Shown: in pieces, positions 1 through 9,269 of the stretch
Layout: every line of letters begins with the position of its first letter
How positions within the stretch are numbered: the stretch's first letter is position 1
Position numbers and translations under genes: made by a program
Notes under the pieces: model-generated
Databases searched by the model: none
Told to the model about the DNA's origin: nothing
Seen by the model: the letters and a program-made list of their open reading frames with translations, nothing else
Origin: Flavobacterium lacustre
Lineage (GTDB): Bacteria; Bacteroidota; Bacteroidia; Flavobacteriales; Flavobacteriaceae
Direction: 5' to 3'
Assembly (NCBI RefSeq): GCF_027474525.2
Contig: NZ_CP114882.2
Span: 2,976,001 to 3,040,000 of the forward strand
Length of the DNA: 64,000 nucleotides

Positions 1-411
1 GGACGTTGGTTTATTGTTAAATTCTAACTCAATTTCGGTAGTTTGCAATCGATGAAAGTAGGTTATTGCATTCTGGATGACGTCATCATCATTGGTTAAA
101 TCATAATCAATCGTTAGTTCTTCGGGTGACCAACCACGTAAAATGGCTAAATACTTTTTTTCGACTTCGCGTGTGGCAAAACGATCATTCATAATTTTTA
201 AAACATCCTTGTCCAGTGCAAATAACAAGACACCAGATGTTTTGCGATCTAACCGATGAATAGGATAAACGTGTTGTCCTCCTATTTGATTTCTCAATTC
301 TTGAATCGCATAAACTTTTGCATCGCGCGCATAAAATGATTTGTGGACTAACAATCCACTTGGTTTATTAATTGCAATAATATATTCGTCTTGGTACAGA
401 ATTTCTAACAT
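1..411 (-). CDS. truC: tRNA pseudouridine synthase, TruC/RluA family (3' part missing)
   Basis: The reverse strand from ATG at 411 reads open to the window edge, giving 137 residues starting MLEILYQDEYIIAINKPSGL. The motif HRLDRKTSG (about residues 49-57) is the RluA-family signature, and its first Asp is the catalytic residue that attacks uridine. The short N-terminus without an S4 domain and the opening residues fit TruC, which modifies U65 of tRNA, better than RluB/C/D; full TruC proteins are about 240 residues. The C-terminal part lies outside the window. The ATG is 12 nt from the hairpin at 423-450, so the gene is probably not simply read through from comM. Assignment within RluA is inference; family membership is clear. 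Confidence 0.85.
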   Translation of the reverse strand, partial: MLEILYQDEYIIAINKPSGLLVHKSFYARDAKVYAIQELRNQIGGQHVYPIHRLDRKTSGVLLFALDKDVLKIMNDRFATREVEKKYLAILRGWSPEELTIDYDLTNDDDVIQNAITYFHRLQTTEIELEFNNKPTS

Positions 412-422
412 TTAGCAAAAAT

Positions 423-450
423 AAAAGAGATTCCTCTCGAAATCTCTTTT
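423..450. terminator. bidirectional hairpin terminator
   Basis: AAAAGAGATT (423-432) pairs with AATCTCTTTT (441-450) around an 8-nt loop, giving T-rich ends in both directions. It would end leftward transcription coming from comM. It sits directly upstream of the pseudouridine synthase ATG, so it could also act as an attenuator. Confidence 0.7.
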
Positions 451-589
451 TTGACGTATTTATTTCTATACTTTCTTTTTTCATTTTAGCTCGAAAAACA
501 AAATAGAAGATTACGAATGATAAAACTGTTATTAAAATTGTATCACTGCTCCTCATAGTTTCCGACTTTGCAGAGCATATAACCTGAAA

Positions 590-2125
590 CTACCCCAACC
601 ATCCATCTCTGTCCAAACTTCTATACTGAATCGCTTCGGCAATATGAGAGGAAATAACATTTGGAGCAGCATCTAAATCGGCTATGGTTCGAGCTACTTT
701 CAAAATCCGGTCATAAGCACGAGCAGACAAATTCAAGCGTTCCATGGCAGTTTTCAATAATTGTTTCGAAACATCATCGAGCGCACAATATTCGCGAATG
801 TGTTTGGTATTCATTTGGGCATTGTAATGGATATTTTCCATTTGTTCAAAACGGTTAGTTTGAATTTCACGTGCAGATGTCACTCTTTTGCGAATATCAA
901 CACTACTTTCTGCTTTTCTATCATCGGAAAGTTTCTCAAAAGGAACTGGAGTTACTTCAATATGAATATCAATTCTGTCTAATAAAGGTCCCGAAATTTT
1001 GCTCAAATACCGTTGCATTTCGTGTGGCGAAGACGTTTGTGGAGAATCTGGATCATTAAAAAATCCACTTGGACTCGGATTCATACTCGCCACCAGCATA
1101 AACGAAGACGGATAAGTAACCGTAAACTTGGCTCTCGAAATAGTTACTTCTCTATCTTCTAATGGCTGACGCATTACTTCCAGAACATCACGTTTAAATT
1201 CCGGTAACTCATCCAGAAATAAAACGCCGTTGTGCGCCATAGAAATTTCACCCGGCTGTGGATAACTCCCTCCCCCGACAAGCGCCACGTTCGAAATAGT
1301 ATGATGTGGACTCCTGAACGGTCGTTGATTCATCAAACCCACTTCTTTTAGTTTACCGGCAACACTATGAATTTTGGTGGTTTCGAGTGCTTCACGCAAC
1401 GTCATGGGTGGTAAAATACTAGGCAAACGTTTAGCGAGCATAGTTTTTCCGGCTCCAGGTGGACCAATAAGAATAATATTATGTCCGCCGGCTGCTGCAA
1501 TTTCCATGCACCGCTTGATACTTTCTTGCCCTTTTACATCCGAAAAATCAAACTCCGGAAAGTCTAATGTTTTATAAAACTCTGCTCTGGTATCTATAGT
1601 TGTAGGTTCTAAAGTTCCTTTGCCTTCAAGGAAATCAATTACTTCTTGCAGATTATCTACACCATAAACATTCAATCCGGCTACGATAGCCGCTTCTTTT
1701 ACGTTTTGCTTTGGAAGAAAAAAACCTTTAAACCCTTCTTCTTTGGCTTTTATGGCAATGGGTAATGCACCGCGAATAGGCTGTAAACTTCCATCAAGTG
1801 AAAGTTCTCCCATAATGATGTATTTATCTATTTCATCTGCTTTTATTTGGGCGGAAGCCACGAGAATTCCAATGGCTAAAGTCAAATCATAGGCAGAACC
1901 CTCTTTTCGCAAATCGGCAGGCGCCATATTGATAGTGATTTTCTTGCCTGGCATGGCGTACCCATTATTTTTGAGTGCAGCGGCAATTCGGTAGCTGCTT
2001 TCTTTAATCGCATTGTCTGGTAAACCAACTAAGTGATACCCGATACCTTTATCAATATTGACTTCGACAGTAATAGTTGTGGCTTCGACACCAAAAACAG
2101 CACTTCCAAAAACTTTAACTAACAT
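590..2125 (-). CDS. comM: YifB/ComM family Mg-chelatase-like AAA+ ATPase
   Basis: The 511-residue protein is full length for the ComM/YifB family. ComM is a hexameric AAA+ helicase that drives branch migration during integration of imported DNA in naturally transformable bacteria; a role in this organism is inferred. An N-terminal S5/Lon-protease-like fold occupies about residues 1-180. The Walker A motif GPPGAGKTMLAKRLP lies near residue 220 and Walker B GVLFLDELPEF near residue 300. The SFMLVASMNPSPSG stretch and the C-terminal Mg-chelatase domain follow. The ATG at 2125 starts directly with MLVKVFGSAVFG, as in other members. It is probably monocistronic and is followed by the hairpin at 423-450. 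Confidence 0.95.
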   Translation of the reverse strand: MLVKVFGSAVFGVEATTITVEVNIDKGIGYHLVGLPDNAIKESSYRIAAALKNNGYAMPGKKITINMAPADLRKEGSAYDLTLAIGILVASAQIKADEIDKYIIMGELSLDGSLQPIRGALPIAIKAKEEGFKGFFLPKQNVKEAAIVAGLNVYGVDNLQEVIDFLEGKGTLEPTTIDTRAEFYKTLDFPEFDFSDVKGQESIKRCMEIAAAGGHNIILIGPPGAGKTMLAKRLPSILPPMTLREALETTKIHSVAGKLKEVGLMNQRPFRSPHHTISNVALVGGGSYPQPGEISMAHNGVLFLDELPEFKRDVLEVMRQPLEDREVTISRAKFTVTYPSSFMLVASMNPSPSGFFNDPDSPQTSSPHEMQRYLSKISGPLLDRIDIHIEVTPVPFEKLSDDRKAESSVDIRKRVTSAREIQTNRFEQMENIHYNAQMNTKHIREYCALDDVSKQLLKTAMERLNLSARAYDRILKVARTIADLDAAPNVISSHIAEAIQYRSLDRDGWLG

Positions 2126-2195
2126 ATCTTTAGATTTCTCTAAAAGTAAACAAAAATCAACATTATAATAGTAATCCTCCTATTAAATTTTAATT

Positions 2196-3179
2196 TTATA
2201 TTATATCTGATGGAAATACTAACCCTATTTGAGTTCTCACTTCATCTACTATTTTGATAAGATCTAAACTGTTTTGATGGGACCAAAGAGTGCTTTCAAT
2301 TTTATTTTCTTTGATACAACTGTGGCATTCTTCTATTTCATAAGTATATCCTTTGCCTTTTGTTGGCAATTTAAACTTCACTTTTCCATTATTTGTCACT
2401 AATGAATACGATTGTGCTTGATACCAAAGTGGATTCAAAATTATTCGGCCCGAGGTACCGCTTATTGTTGCTTTCATATTTGAAGAAGAAACAAAACTGG
2501 AATGTAAAACGGCTTGTGCTTGATTATAATTCAGAATCATGGCTGTTTGCAAATCAGCACCCGATTCATGAAAATTTGATTTTGCGAGAATTTCGTTTGG
2601 AATACCCAAAATTAAATAAGCTAGAAATAAAGGATATACTCCAATGTCTAAAAGAGAGCCGCCGCCTAACTTTAAATCGGTCATTCTATTACCATTTAGA
2701 TTTTCAACATGAAAAGCAAAATCAGCATTAACGTATTTAACCGTTCCTATCTCTCCATTTTTAATTTTCAAAAGCGCTTCTCTGACGGACGGATTAAATC
2801 GGGTCCAAAAAGCTTCCATTAAAAATTTGTTGTTTTCCTTTGATGCTTCAATCATTTGCAACGCATCGGCATAACGCAAAGCAATTGGTTTTTCACACAG
2901 AACATGTTTATTGTTTTGTAACGCTTTAATCGTTATTGCTGTATGAGAATCATGGGGAGTCGCAATGTAAAGAATGTCAATTTCAGCATCTGCAATAATT
3001 TCTTCGTAGGATCCATATGCTTTTTTGCAATGATATAGTTGAGCAAATTCTTTCGCTTTATCTAAATTTCTTGAAGCCACAGCGGTTATTTCTGCTCCTT
3101 CAACAAGTAATAACTCTTTTGCAAATTGATGCGCAATAGATCCCAAACCAATAATACCCCACTTTACTTTTTCTTTCAT
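2196..3179 (-). CDS. Gfo/Idh/MocA family NAD(P)-dependent oxidoreductase
   Basis: The 327-residue protein has an N-terminal Rossmann fold with the glycine motif GIIGLGSIAHQFA (about residues 9-21). The family signature CEKPIAL follows at about residue 95; its lysine contacts substrate and nicotinamide. The C-terminal alpha/beta domain (GGGSLLDIGVYPLFLAYL) provides the substrate pocket. Members oxidise or reduce sugars, inositols or related polyols; the substrate cannot be read from sequence. It resembles the dihydrodiol/xylose dehydrogenase branch. It lies 70 bp upstream of comM on the same strand and could be cotranscribed, but no link in function is evident. Confidence 0.9.
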   Translation of the reverse strand: MKEKVKWGIIGLGSIAHQFAKELLLVEGAEITAVASRNLDKAKEFAQLYHCKKAYGSYEEIIADAEIDILYIATPHDSHTAITIKALQNNKHVLCEKPIALRYADALQMIEASKENNKFLMEAFWTRFNPSVREALLKIKNGEIGTVKYVNADFAFHVENLNGNRMTDLKLGGGSLLDIGVYPLFLAYLILGIPNEILAKSNFHESGADLQTAMILNYNQAQAVLHSSFVSSSNMKATISGTSGRIILNPLWYQAQSYSLVTNNGKVKFKLPTKGKGYTYEIEECHSCIKENKIESTLWSHQNSLDLIKIVDEVRTQIGLVFPSDII

Positions 3180-3452
3180 TTTTATAGTATCATAAATTTT
3201 TTAACCAATAATTTTCAGCACACAAAAGCAATTTGAATGCAAAACTTAAAGAGCCCTGATTTACATTCAAATATAGTGCATCAATAGCACTTTTACAGAA
3301 AACAAGCCTTGAAAAACCATTCTGTAAAATGTTAATTATAGACTTAAAAAAAAGGGATTGACAAACCTAAATCTTAAATTAGCAAAACATTAGCACTGAA
3401 AACAGCTAATTTGAATTATTTTTGAAACTCATAAATTATATAAAATAAAACC

Positions 3453-3830
3453 ATGGGACTATTTAACGCCATATTAGGCAACGCATCAGAAGTATCAATT
3501 GAAAATGTTTCTAAAGAGTTTCAACCCATTCTTATAGATGGAGAAATAATCGAAAAAGCATATAAACTCATCAAAGACATGTTTGTCTTTACCAATAAAA
3601 GATTAATCTTAGTCGAAAAACAATTGGTAGGAACCAAAGTGGATTATATGTCAATTCCATATTTCAATATCAAAAAATTTTCTAAAGAAAGCGCCGGAAT
3701 ACTCGATTTAGATGCCGAATTAAAAATTTGGCTGAACAATGATTCCGCTCCCATAGTGAAGCAATTTGGAAAAGGAGGTAATAATATAAATGAAGTATAT
3801 AAAATCTTAAGCCAGCATATTTTAGGATAA
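3453..3830 (+). CDS. bacterial PH-domain protein (YvbH-like, PF08000 type)
   Basis: This 125-residue soluble protein has the pattern of bacterial pleckstrin-homology-like domains: a beta-rich core with FVFTNKRLILVEKQ (residues 49-62), a YMSIPYFNIKKFSKE strand pair and a C-terminal helix NINEVYKILSQHIL. The family is small and single-domain, and its ligand and role are unknown; the name is structural only. There is no signal peptide or membrane segment. It stands alone, with the oxidoreductase divergent upstream and a strong terminator 20 bp downstream, so it forms its own transcription unit. Confidence 0.85.
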   Translation: MGLFNAILGNASEVSIENVSKEFQPILIDGEIIEKAYKLIKDMFVFTNKRLILVEKQLVGTKVDYMSIPYFNIKKFSKESAGILDLDAELKIWLNNDSAPIVKQFGKGGNNINEVYKILSQHILG

Positions 3831-3850
3831 ATTAAAAGAATTATACAATA

Positions 3851-3886
3851 AAGGAGATACATTTTTAAATAAATGTATCTCCTTTT
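3851..3886 (+). terminator. rho-independent terminator after PH-domain gene
   Basis: AAGGAGATACATTT (3851-3864) and AAATGTATCTCCTT (3871-3884) form a perfect 14-bp stem with a 6-nt loop, followed by T residues. Confidence 0.92.
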
Positions 3887-4043
3887 CTATTTTTAATACA
3901 AACATGTTCATTTTTAATAAATCTGCCTATTATTTCTTTTAAATACATTCAATAATTACCTCTAAAATCAATTAAAACCAATAATTAGGCATTAATAATT
4001 TATAAAATATCCCAATAATTTACAACATACCCATAAAATTACG

Positions 4044-4110
4044 GGGGGTAAAATATAAATATGATAAAAATTAATTTTTATTTATGATTTTTAATGGGGG
4101 TATGAAATGA
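4044..4110 (+). promoter_or_regulatory. duplicated G-tract motif in the amt leader
   Basis: The 322-bp gap before amt is very AT-rich apart from two G tracts: ACGGGGGGTAAAAT at 4044-4057 and ATGGGGGTATGAAAT at 4096-4110. They are in the same orientation, about 52 bp apart, and end 42 bp before the amt ATG. Isolated G runs in such AT-rich DNA suggest a regulator or RNA element, but no named motif is recognised. No sigma-54 box was seen. Confidence 0.35.
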
Positions 4111-4152
4111 TTTTATATTTTTATCGAAATTTAAAACTAAAAACTAATAACT

Positions 4153-5478
4153 ATGCGAAAGATTATTTTAAGTGTGATATTGATCACAATTTTGGTATTA
4201 TCCCTTTTTTCAAATTATTTTCTTACTGAATCCACAACTTTAGGAGAACATGTTGTTGCCTTAAAATTAGATACTGGAGATACGGCTTGGATGATCGTTG
4301 CCTCAGCTCTTGTATTAATAATGACTCCGGGACTTGGTTTCTTTTACGGTGGTATGGTAGGTAAGAAAAATGTTATCAGTACCATGTTACAAAGTTTCAT
4401 GGCTATGGTAATTGTAACTGTTCTTTGGGTTGTAATTGGATTTGGATTATGTTTTGGACCAACAATTGGTGGTTTTATTGGTAACCCAACATCAAATATG
4501 TTTTTTCAAGGTGTAGGCTCTAATACAGCTTGGGAATTAGCTCCAACTATTCCTTTTATCTTGTTTGCGTTTTTTCAAGCAAAATTTGCAATTATAACAC
4601 CAGCTTTAATAACTGGAGCTTTTGCAGAACGCGTTCGTTTTTGGGCTTACTTATTATTCATGGTTTTATTTATATTATTGATATACGCTCCACTATGTCA
4701 CATGACTTGGCATCCTGATGGAATGTTCTTTAAAATGGGAGTATTAGACTTCGCTGGTGGTACTGTAGTACACATGAGTGCTGGTTGGGCTGCTCTTGCA
4801 GGAGCAATGTTCTTAGGAAAAAGAAAAGTTCAAAAAGTAAATCCTGCTCGTATTACTTACGTATTATTAGGTACAGGTTTATTATGGTTTGGTTGGTTTG
4901 GTTTCAACGCAGGATCTGCTGTAGGTGCTAGCGGTCTTGCTGCACAAGCTTTAGGAACTACTACAGTTGCTGCTGCTGCTGCTGCAATGGCTTGGGTATT
5001 CCTTGATAAAATTTTAGGACACAAATTATCTGCAATGGGAGCTTGTATCGGTGCAGTTGTTGGTTTAGTTGCCATCACTCCTGCTGCTGGTTTCGTAAGC
5101 ATTCCTCACGCAATGACAATTGGTATTATCGCAAGTATTATAAGTAACCTTGTAGTAAGCAAATTTCCTAAAGGAAAAATTGATGATGCTTTAGATGTAT
5201 TTGCTTGTCACGGTGTAGGTGGTATGGTTGGTATGCTTTTAACAGGTGTATTTGCTTCAAAATCTGTAAATTCAATTGTAGGAGACAATCAAGGTTTAAT
5301 TTTTGGTGATGCTACATTGTTTTTAATCCAATTAAAAGCGCTTGTTTTGGTTTCTATCTTCGCATTCTGTGCTTCTTACGCTTTATTCTTTATTGTTAAC
5401 AAAATCACTCCATTAAGAGTTAGTGAAGACAAAGAAGAATTAGGATTAGATATTTCTCAACATGGTGAATATTTATAA
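4153..5478 (+). CDS. amt: ammonium transporter, Amt/Mep/Rh family
   Basis: The 441-residue polytopic inner-membrane protein has an N-terminal signal-like segment, as in E. coli AmtB, and then about eleven transmembrane helices. Family marks visible are TPGLGFFYGGMVGKKN near residue 58, the pore motif FAGGTVVHMSAGWAALAG near residue 200 with the first pore His neighbourhood, and FACHGVGGMVGMLLTGVFA near residue 352, which carries the second conserved pore His. It conducts ammonium/ammonia across the membrane for nitrogen uptake. Amt genes are often paired with a PII gene (glnK/glnB); here none is adjacent, and terminators isolate the gene on both sides. The upstream G-tract repeats may govern it. 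Confidence 0.96.
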   Translation: MRKIILSVILITILVLSLFSNYFLTESTTLGEHVVALKLDTGDTAWMIVASALVLIMTPGLGFFYGGMVGKKNVISTMLQSFMAMVIVTVLWVVIGFGLCFGPTIGGFIGNPTSNMFFQGVGSNTAWELAPTIPFILFAFFQAKFAIITPALITGAFAERVRFWAYLLFMVLFILLIYAPLCHMTWHPDGMFFKMGVLDFAGGTVVHMSAGWAALAGAMFLGKRKVQKVNPARITYVLLGTGLLWFGWFGFNAGSAVGASGLAAQALGTTTVAAAAAAMAWVFLDKILGHKLSAMGACIGAVVGLVAITPAAGFVSIPHAMTIGIIASIISNLVVSKFPKGKIDDALDVFACHGVGGMVGMLLTGVFASKSVNSIVGDNQGLIFGDATLFLIQLKALVLVSIFAFCASYALFFIVNKITPLRVSEDKEELGLDISQHGEYL

Positions 5479-5517
5479 TAAATAAACCAATATCAAATAA
5501 ATAACCAATTATTTAAA

Positions 5518-5553
5518 ACACTCTAAAAATTAGTTTTTAGAGTGTTTTTTTTT
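5518..5553 (+). terminator. rho-independent terminator after amt
   Basis: ACACTCTAAAAA (5518-5529), loop TTAG, TTTTTAGAGTGT (5534-5545): a perfect 12-bp stem followed by eight T residues. Confidence 0.95.
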
Positions 5554-5572
5554 TATCTCATACTTTCCATTT

Positions 5573-5696
5573 GGGCGTGCCACCATTAGAAAAAGGGGCT
5601 GCTCAAATTGTTTTAATAAAAGCCCCTTTCTCTAATGCTGTCGGGCTATACGCACTACTTCGGTAGTTTGCTGCTATCCCTCACGCAAAAAAACCA
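5573..5696. repeat. structured interspersed repeat (GGGCGTG...CACGC type)
   Basis: No ORF crosses this stretch, and its base content is richer in GC than the flanks. It can fold as a closed unit. GCGTG (5575-5579) pairs with CACGC (5692-5696). An inner arm pairs AGAAAAAGGGGCT with AGCCCCTTTCTCT. A last hairpin is ACTAC-TTCG-GTAGT inside CGGGCTATAC...GCTATCCC. From memory, elements with this outline recur many times in flavobacterial genomes; no second copy is in this window. It could be a mobile palindromic repeat or a structured RNA. It fills the gap between the amt and dsbD terminators. Confidence 0.5.
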
Positions 5697-5716
5697 ATAA
5701 ACCCTACAACATTCCC

Positions 5717-5751
5717 CAAAAAAAAATCCCAATCTGTATTAGATTGAGATT
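5717..5751 (-). terminator. rho-independent terminator after dsbD
   Basis: On the minus strand, AATCTCAATCT, loop AATAC and AGATTGGGATT are followed by nine or more T residues (one mismatch in the stem). It ends the leftward pabB-tilS-dsbD run. Confidence 0.85.
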
Positions 5752-5821
5752 TGATAGCAGTACGAATTGAAAATCATTAAATTAAATCTTATTTCAAATC
5801 AAACTTAAATATTAGCAAAAG

Positions 5822-7843
5822 CTATTTTTTAAATTTTGAAATTCCAATTTTCAACCAACTTTCGTATTCTTCAACAGAAACATAACTTATGGTTGGTTTA
5901 GCTGTATTAAGACTATTTCCTTCTAAATCAGTAAGAACATACAAAGGTTGCGTATTGGTTTTATATTTAGAAATCATAAAATCTGTCCACTTATCGCCTA
6001 TCGTTTCAATTACAGAACCGGTTGTTTTCGAAGTGAATTGTTCGTTTTTTGGCAAGTCCCGTTTATCATCAACATACAATGATATCAAAACGATTTCGTT
6101 TTTCAACAGCGATAAAACACGATTGTCCGACCAAACATTATTCTCCATTTTTCTACAATTTACACATGCAAATCCAGTAAAATCAAGCATTATTGGTTTA
6201 TTAACACTTTTGGCATAAGCCAATCCTTTTTCATAATCATCAAAAACCACAATCCCGTGCGGACCACTTTTAGCTCCCGATGGGAAAACTGCAATCGAAT
6301 TTGAACCACCCGAACCTCCAACTCCAAAAGGACTTTCACCATATTCCATTGGTGGCGGAAAAGCGTTGATTAATTTTAATGGCGCTCCCCAAAGTCCAGG
6401 AATCATATATACCGTAAAAGACATCACTAATAATCCTAATAACAATCTGCCAACCGAAATATGAGGTAGCGGACTATCATGTGGTAAAGTAATTTTTCCA
6501 AATAAATAAAAGGCTAAAGCACCAAAAATAGCAATCCAAATCGCTAAGAATACTTCTCTTTCCAACAAATGCAATTGCAACACCAAATCAGCATTTGATA
6601 AAAATTTGAAAGCCAAAGCTAATTCCAAAAATCCTAAAACTACTTTTACCGTATTCAACCATCCACCCGATTTTGGCAAAGAATTCAACCAACCTGGAAA
6701 CAAAGCAAAAAGCATAAACGGTAAGGCTAATGCTAATGAAAAACCAAGCATTCCTATAATTGGAGCAATCCCACCTTTTGAAGCAGCTTCTACCAAAAGT
6801 GTTCCAACTATTGGACCTGTACAAGAAAACGAAACAATCGCCAAGGCCAAAGCCATAAATAAAATACCAATTATTCCGCCTCTGTCTGCTTGATTATCAA
6901 CTTTATTAGCCCAAGAATTGGGTAACATAATTTCAAAAGCCCCCAGAAATGAGGTGGCAAAAACAACTAATAAAACAAAAAATATCACATTAAACCAAAC
7001 ATTTGTCGACAATGCATTCAACGCATCGGCACCAAAAATCCAGGTTACTAAAAATCCTAAAAGAACATATATCAATATAATTGAAATCCCATAAATGATA
7101 GCATTCCGAATTCCAGCAGCTTTATTTTTACTTTGTTTGGTAAAAAAACTGACCGTCATAGGAATCATAGGAAAAACACAAGGCGTTAATAAAGCAGCAA
7201 ATCCTGATAAAAAAGCGATAAAGAAAATTGACCACAAACCTCTTTGTGAAGCGGGTTTAGAATCCGATTTTTCTGTTTCTAAAGACGCAACTACCGGCTC
7301 CGCTTTAACCACTTCGGGTGAAACAATTGTATCCGCTTTCAAAGAATCGGTTGGCATCGTAACTACTGATTCAACACTTGAAACCGAAACAACTACTGAA
7401 GGAATATCAAATGTAAATTTCTTCTCTAAATTAATACAAGCATCTTTACAAACCTGATAATTTAAATCGACTTCAATTTTTGTAATCTTCAAATTAGTCA
7501 CCGTTATCTCTTGTGTAATCTGAGCTTTTTTCTCAAAAAAAGTTTCATTTACACCAAAAATATCATTAAAAGCAGTTCTCGTTTTACTTTCTTTGGCTTT
7601 ACCAACTAAGGTAAAATTTCCTTTTTGATTCTTAAAAATCACTTCCATTGGCAATGGTCCGCCATCTGGTGTAAATTGAGAATACATATGCCATTCGTTT
7701 TCTATTGTTCCGTTAAACGTAAGCAAATAGGTATTCCCTGATTTTTTTTCAATTTTGGTAGTCCATTTTACAGGATCTAAAATCTGAGCATTTCCTTTGG
7801 CAAAAGCCAAAAAAACAAGTAGTAAAAAAACAATTTTCTTCAT
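5822..7843 (-). CDS. dsbD: DsbD-type transmembrane thiol:disulfide reductase
   Basis: The 673-residue protein has the three DsbD parts. A signal peptide (1-19) leads into a periplasmic DsbC-like N-terminal domain. Eight membrane helices follow from about residue 200 to 480, with the conserved redox cysteines in LLTPCVFPMIPMTVSFF and SFSCTGPIVGTLLVEAA. The C-terminal thioredoxin-like domain carries DFTGFACVNCRKMENNVW (CVNC active site). It passes electrons from cytoplasmic thioredoxin to periplasmic thiols, for example for cytochrome c maturation. Its ATG overlaps the tilS stop (TAATG), indicating translational coupling, and a terminator follows. It is longer than E. coli DsbD (about 565 residues). 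Confidence 0.95.
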   Translation of the reverse strand: MKKIVFLLLVFLAFAKGNAQILDPVKWTTKIEKKSGNTYLLTFNGTIENEWHMYSQFTPDGGPLPMEVIFKNQKGNFTLVGKAKESKTRTAFNDIFGVNETFFEKKAQITQEITVTNLKITKIEVDLNYQVCKDACINLEKKFTFDIPSVVVSVSSVESVVTMPTDSLKADTIVSPEVVKAEPVVASLETEKSDSKPASQRGLWSIFFIAFLSGFAALLTPCVFPMIPMTVSFFTKQSKNKAAGIRNAIIYGISIILIYVLLGFLVTWIFGADALNALSTNVWFNVIFFVLLVVFATSFLGAFEIMLPNSWANKVDNQADRGGIIGILFMALALAIVSFSCTGPIVGTLLVEAASKGGIAPIIGMLGFSLALALPFMLFALFPGWLNSLPKSGGWLNTVKVVLGFLELALAFKFLSNADLVLQLHLLEREVFLAIWIAIFGALAFYLFGKITLPHDSPLPHISVGRLLLGLLVMSFTVYMIPGLWGAPLKLINAFPPPMEYGESPFGVGGSGGSNSIAVFPSGAKSGPHGIVVFDDYEKGLAYAKSVNKPIMLDFTGFACVNCRKMENNVWSDNRVLSLLKNEIVLISLYVDDKRDLPKNEQFTSKTTGSVIETIGDKWTDFMISKYKTNTQPLYVLTDLEGNSLNTAKPTISYVSVEEYESWLKIGISKFKK

Positions 7844-9153
7844 TATTCAAGTTGTATTTTAAGCAGTTTTTTTGTTGTATTTGTAATTCTAAAACGGTCA
7901 TCTTGCCGCATCCCTATGATCCAAACAATTTCAGTTCCAGAACAAAGTAACCAAACATTTTCTTTATCAATCAAAGATAATTTCTCGTCTTTAAAAAGTT
8001 TACTCACTTTCTTCGATTTTCCATTCATTCCAAAAGGTTGAAAACTATCTCCTTCTTTCCAATGCCGTAAAACTAATGGAAATTGCAATGCATCTTCGTC
8101 GACAAAGATAGTTGTATTTGAACCTATGCTAATGTCTGTTACTTTAGAAAACGAAAGATTTAAGGGAATATTAATTTGATTTTGAAGACTGTCAATGATA
8201 TATTCTGTTTCTTCGTCAATGGTATGTAACGGACTTAAGATTAAAAAATCACGATCTTTCAACAATCTAAATTCAGCCGAAAAAACTTGTTTACCAGACT
8301 GACTGTCAACTAAATCATAAATATCGTCCCAAGCCGTAAAGCCAAATTCATTCAGCCATTGATACAAATACGATTTATAATTCGGTAATTTTTTTAACTG
8401 ATTTAAATCAAAAAAAATAGCCTCTTCCTCCTGCTTTGCCACTTGCTGATACACCATAATGGAAGCATCTTCAACCAACATTTGCGCATCCTGCAAATAG
8501 TTTTGAGTGTTCTGAAAAGAGTCCATAAAATTAGGATTCAATTCTTTCAAAATCGGAATTAGATGATGTCGAATTTTATTGCGCAAATATTTATCCGAAG
8601 CATTACTGCTGTCTTCCCGCCATTCTATTTTATTTTCTTTGGCATAATGCTCAATTTCCTCACGCGTAAAACACAATAATGGCCGAATGACTTTATCATT
8701 TTGCTTCGGAATTCCGGTTAAACCTTCTAATCCTGTTCCTCGTGTCAAGTTAATAAGAAACGTTTCTATAGTATCATCCGCGTGATGTGCGGTAAGTAAA
8801 TAATCGAAATTCTTAGCTTCTAATTGCTCGTAAAACCAGCTATAACGCAATTCTCTGGCAGCAACTTGTGTAGAAAGTTTATAATCTTTGGCAAAAGCCG
8901 TAGTATCAAATTGCGTTATAAAAATGGGGATGTTATTTTCCTGCGCATAGCTTTGAATGAAATTCTGATCCCCAAAACTTTCTAATCCGCGCAGTTGAAA
9001 ATTACAGTGCAAAATTGCAATTTCAAAATCCAATTGTTGAAACAAATGCACTAAAACCATGCTGTCCAAGCCACCACTGACGGCCAAAAATAGTTTTTTT
9101 TGTTCCAAAAAAGGAAAGTCGTGAGCAATGTGTTTTTGGAGTTTCGCTAGCAT
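7843..9153 (-). CDS. tilS: tRNA(Ile)-lysidine synthetase
   Basis: The 436-residue protein has the PP-loop ATPase motif AVSGGLDSMVLVHLF at about residues 24-38. The TilS-typical LLTAHHADDTIETFLINL follows near residue 120, with LTRGTGLEGLTGIP and RNKIRHHLIP downstream. The C-terminal TilS substrate-binding domain covers about residues 350-430. It attaches lysine to C34 of tRNA-Ile(CAU), changing its decoding from AUG to AUA, and is normally essential. The stop overlaps the dsbD start by one base (TAATG). About 115 bp separate it from pabB upstream, so all three may share a transcript. Confidence 0.96.
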   Translation of the reverse strand: MLAKLQKHIAHDFPFLEQKKLFLAVSGGLDSMVLVHLFQQLDFEIAILHCNFQLRGLESFGDQNFIQSYAQENNIPIFITQFDTTAFAKDYKLSTQVAARELRYSWFYEQLEAKNFDYLLTAHHADDTIETFLINLTRGTGLEGLTGIPKQNDKVIRPLLCFTREEIEHYAKENKIEWREDSSNASDKYLRNKIRHHLIPILKELNPNFMDSFQNTQNYLQDAQMLVEDASIMVYQQVAKQEEEAIFFDLNQLKKLPNYKSYLYQWLNEFGFTAWDDIYDLVDSQSGKQVFSAEFRLLKDRDFLILSPLHTIDEETEYIIDSLQNQINIPLNLSFSKVTDISIGSNTTIFVDEDALQFPLVLRHWKEGDSFQPFGMNGKSKKVSKLFKDEKLSLIDKENVWLLCSGTEIVWIIGMRQDDRFRITNTTKKLLKIQLE

Positions 9154-9269
9154 TTTTCAAAAATAAAGATTAAAATTTAATATTGAATTTAGGAGGTAAA
9201 AGTTAAACAGTATTTTAACACAATACACAAAACAATTATATGGCGATTCAATTAAAAAAAGCTGTAATA

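Noticed and set aside
368..556. 62-residue reading frame on the minus strand with a hydrophobic start
   Set aside because: It runs through the terminator hairpin at 423-450 and ends inside the pseudouridine synthase gene. The first 20 residues look membrane-like, so a very small protein is not excluded, but support is weak.
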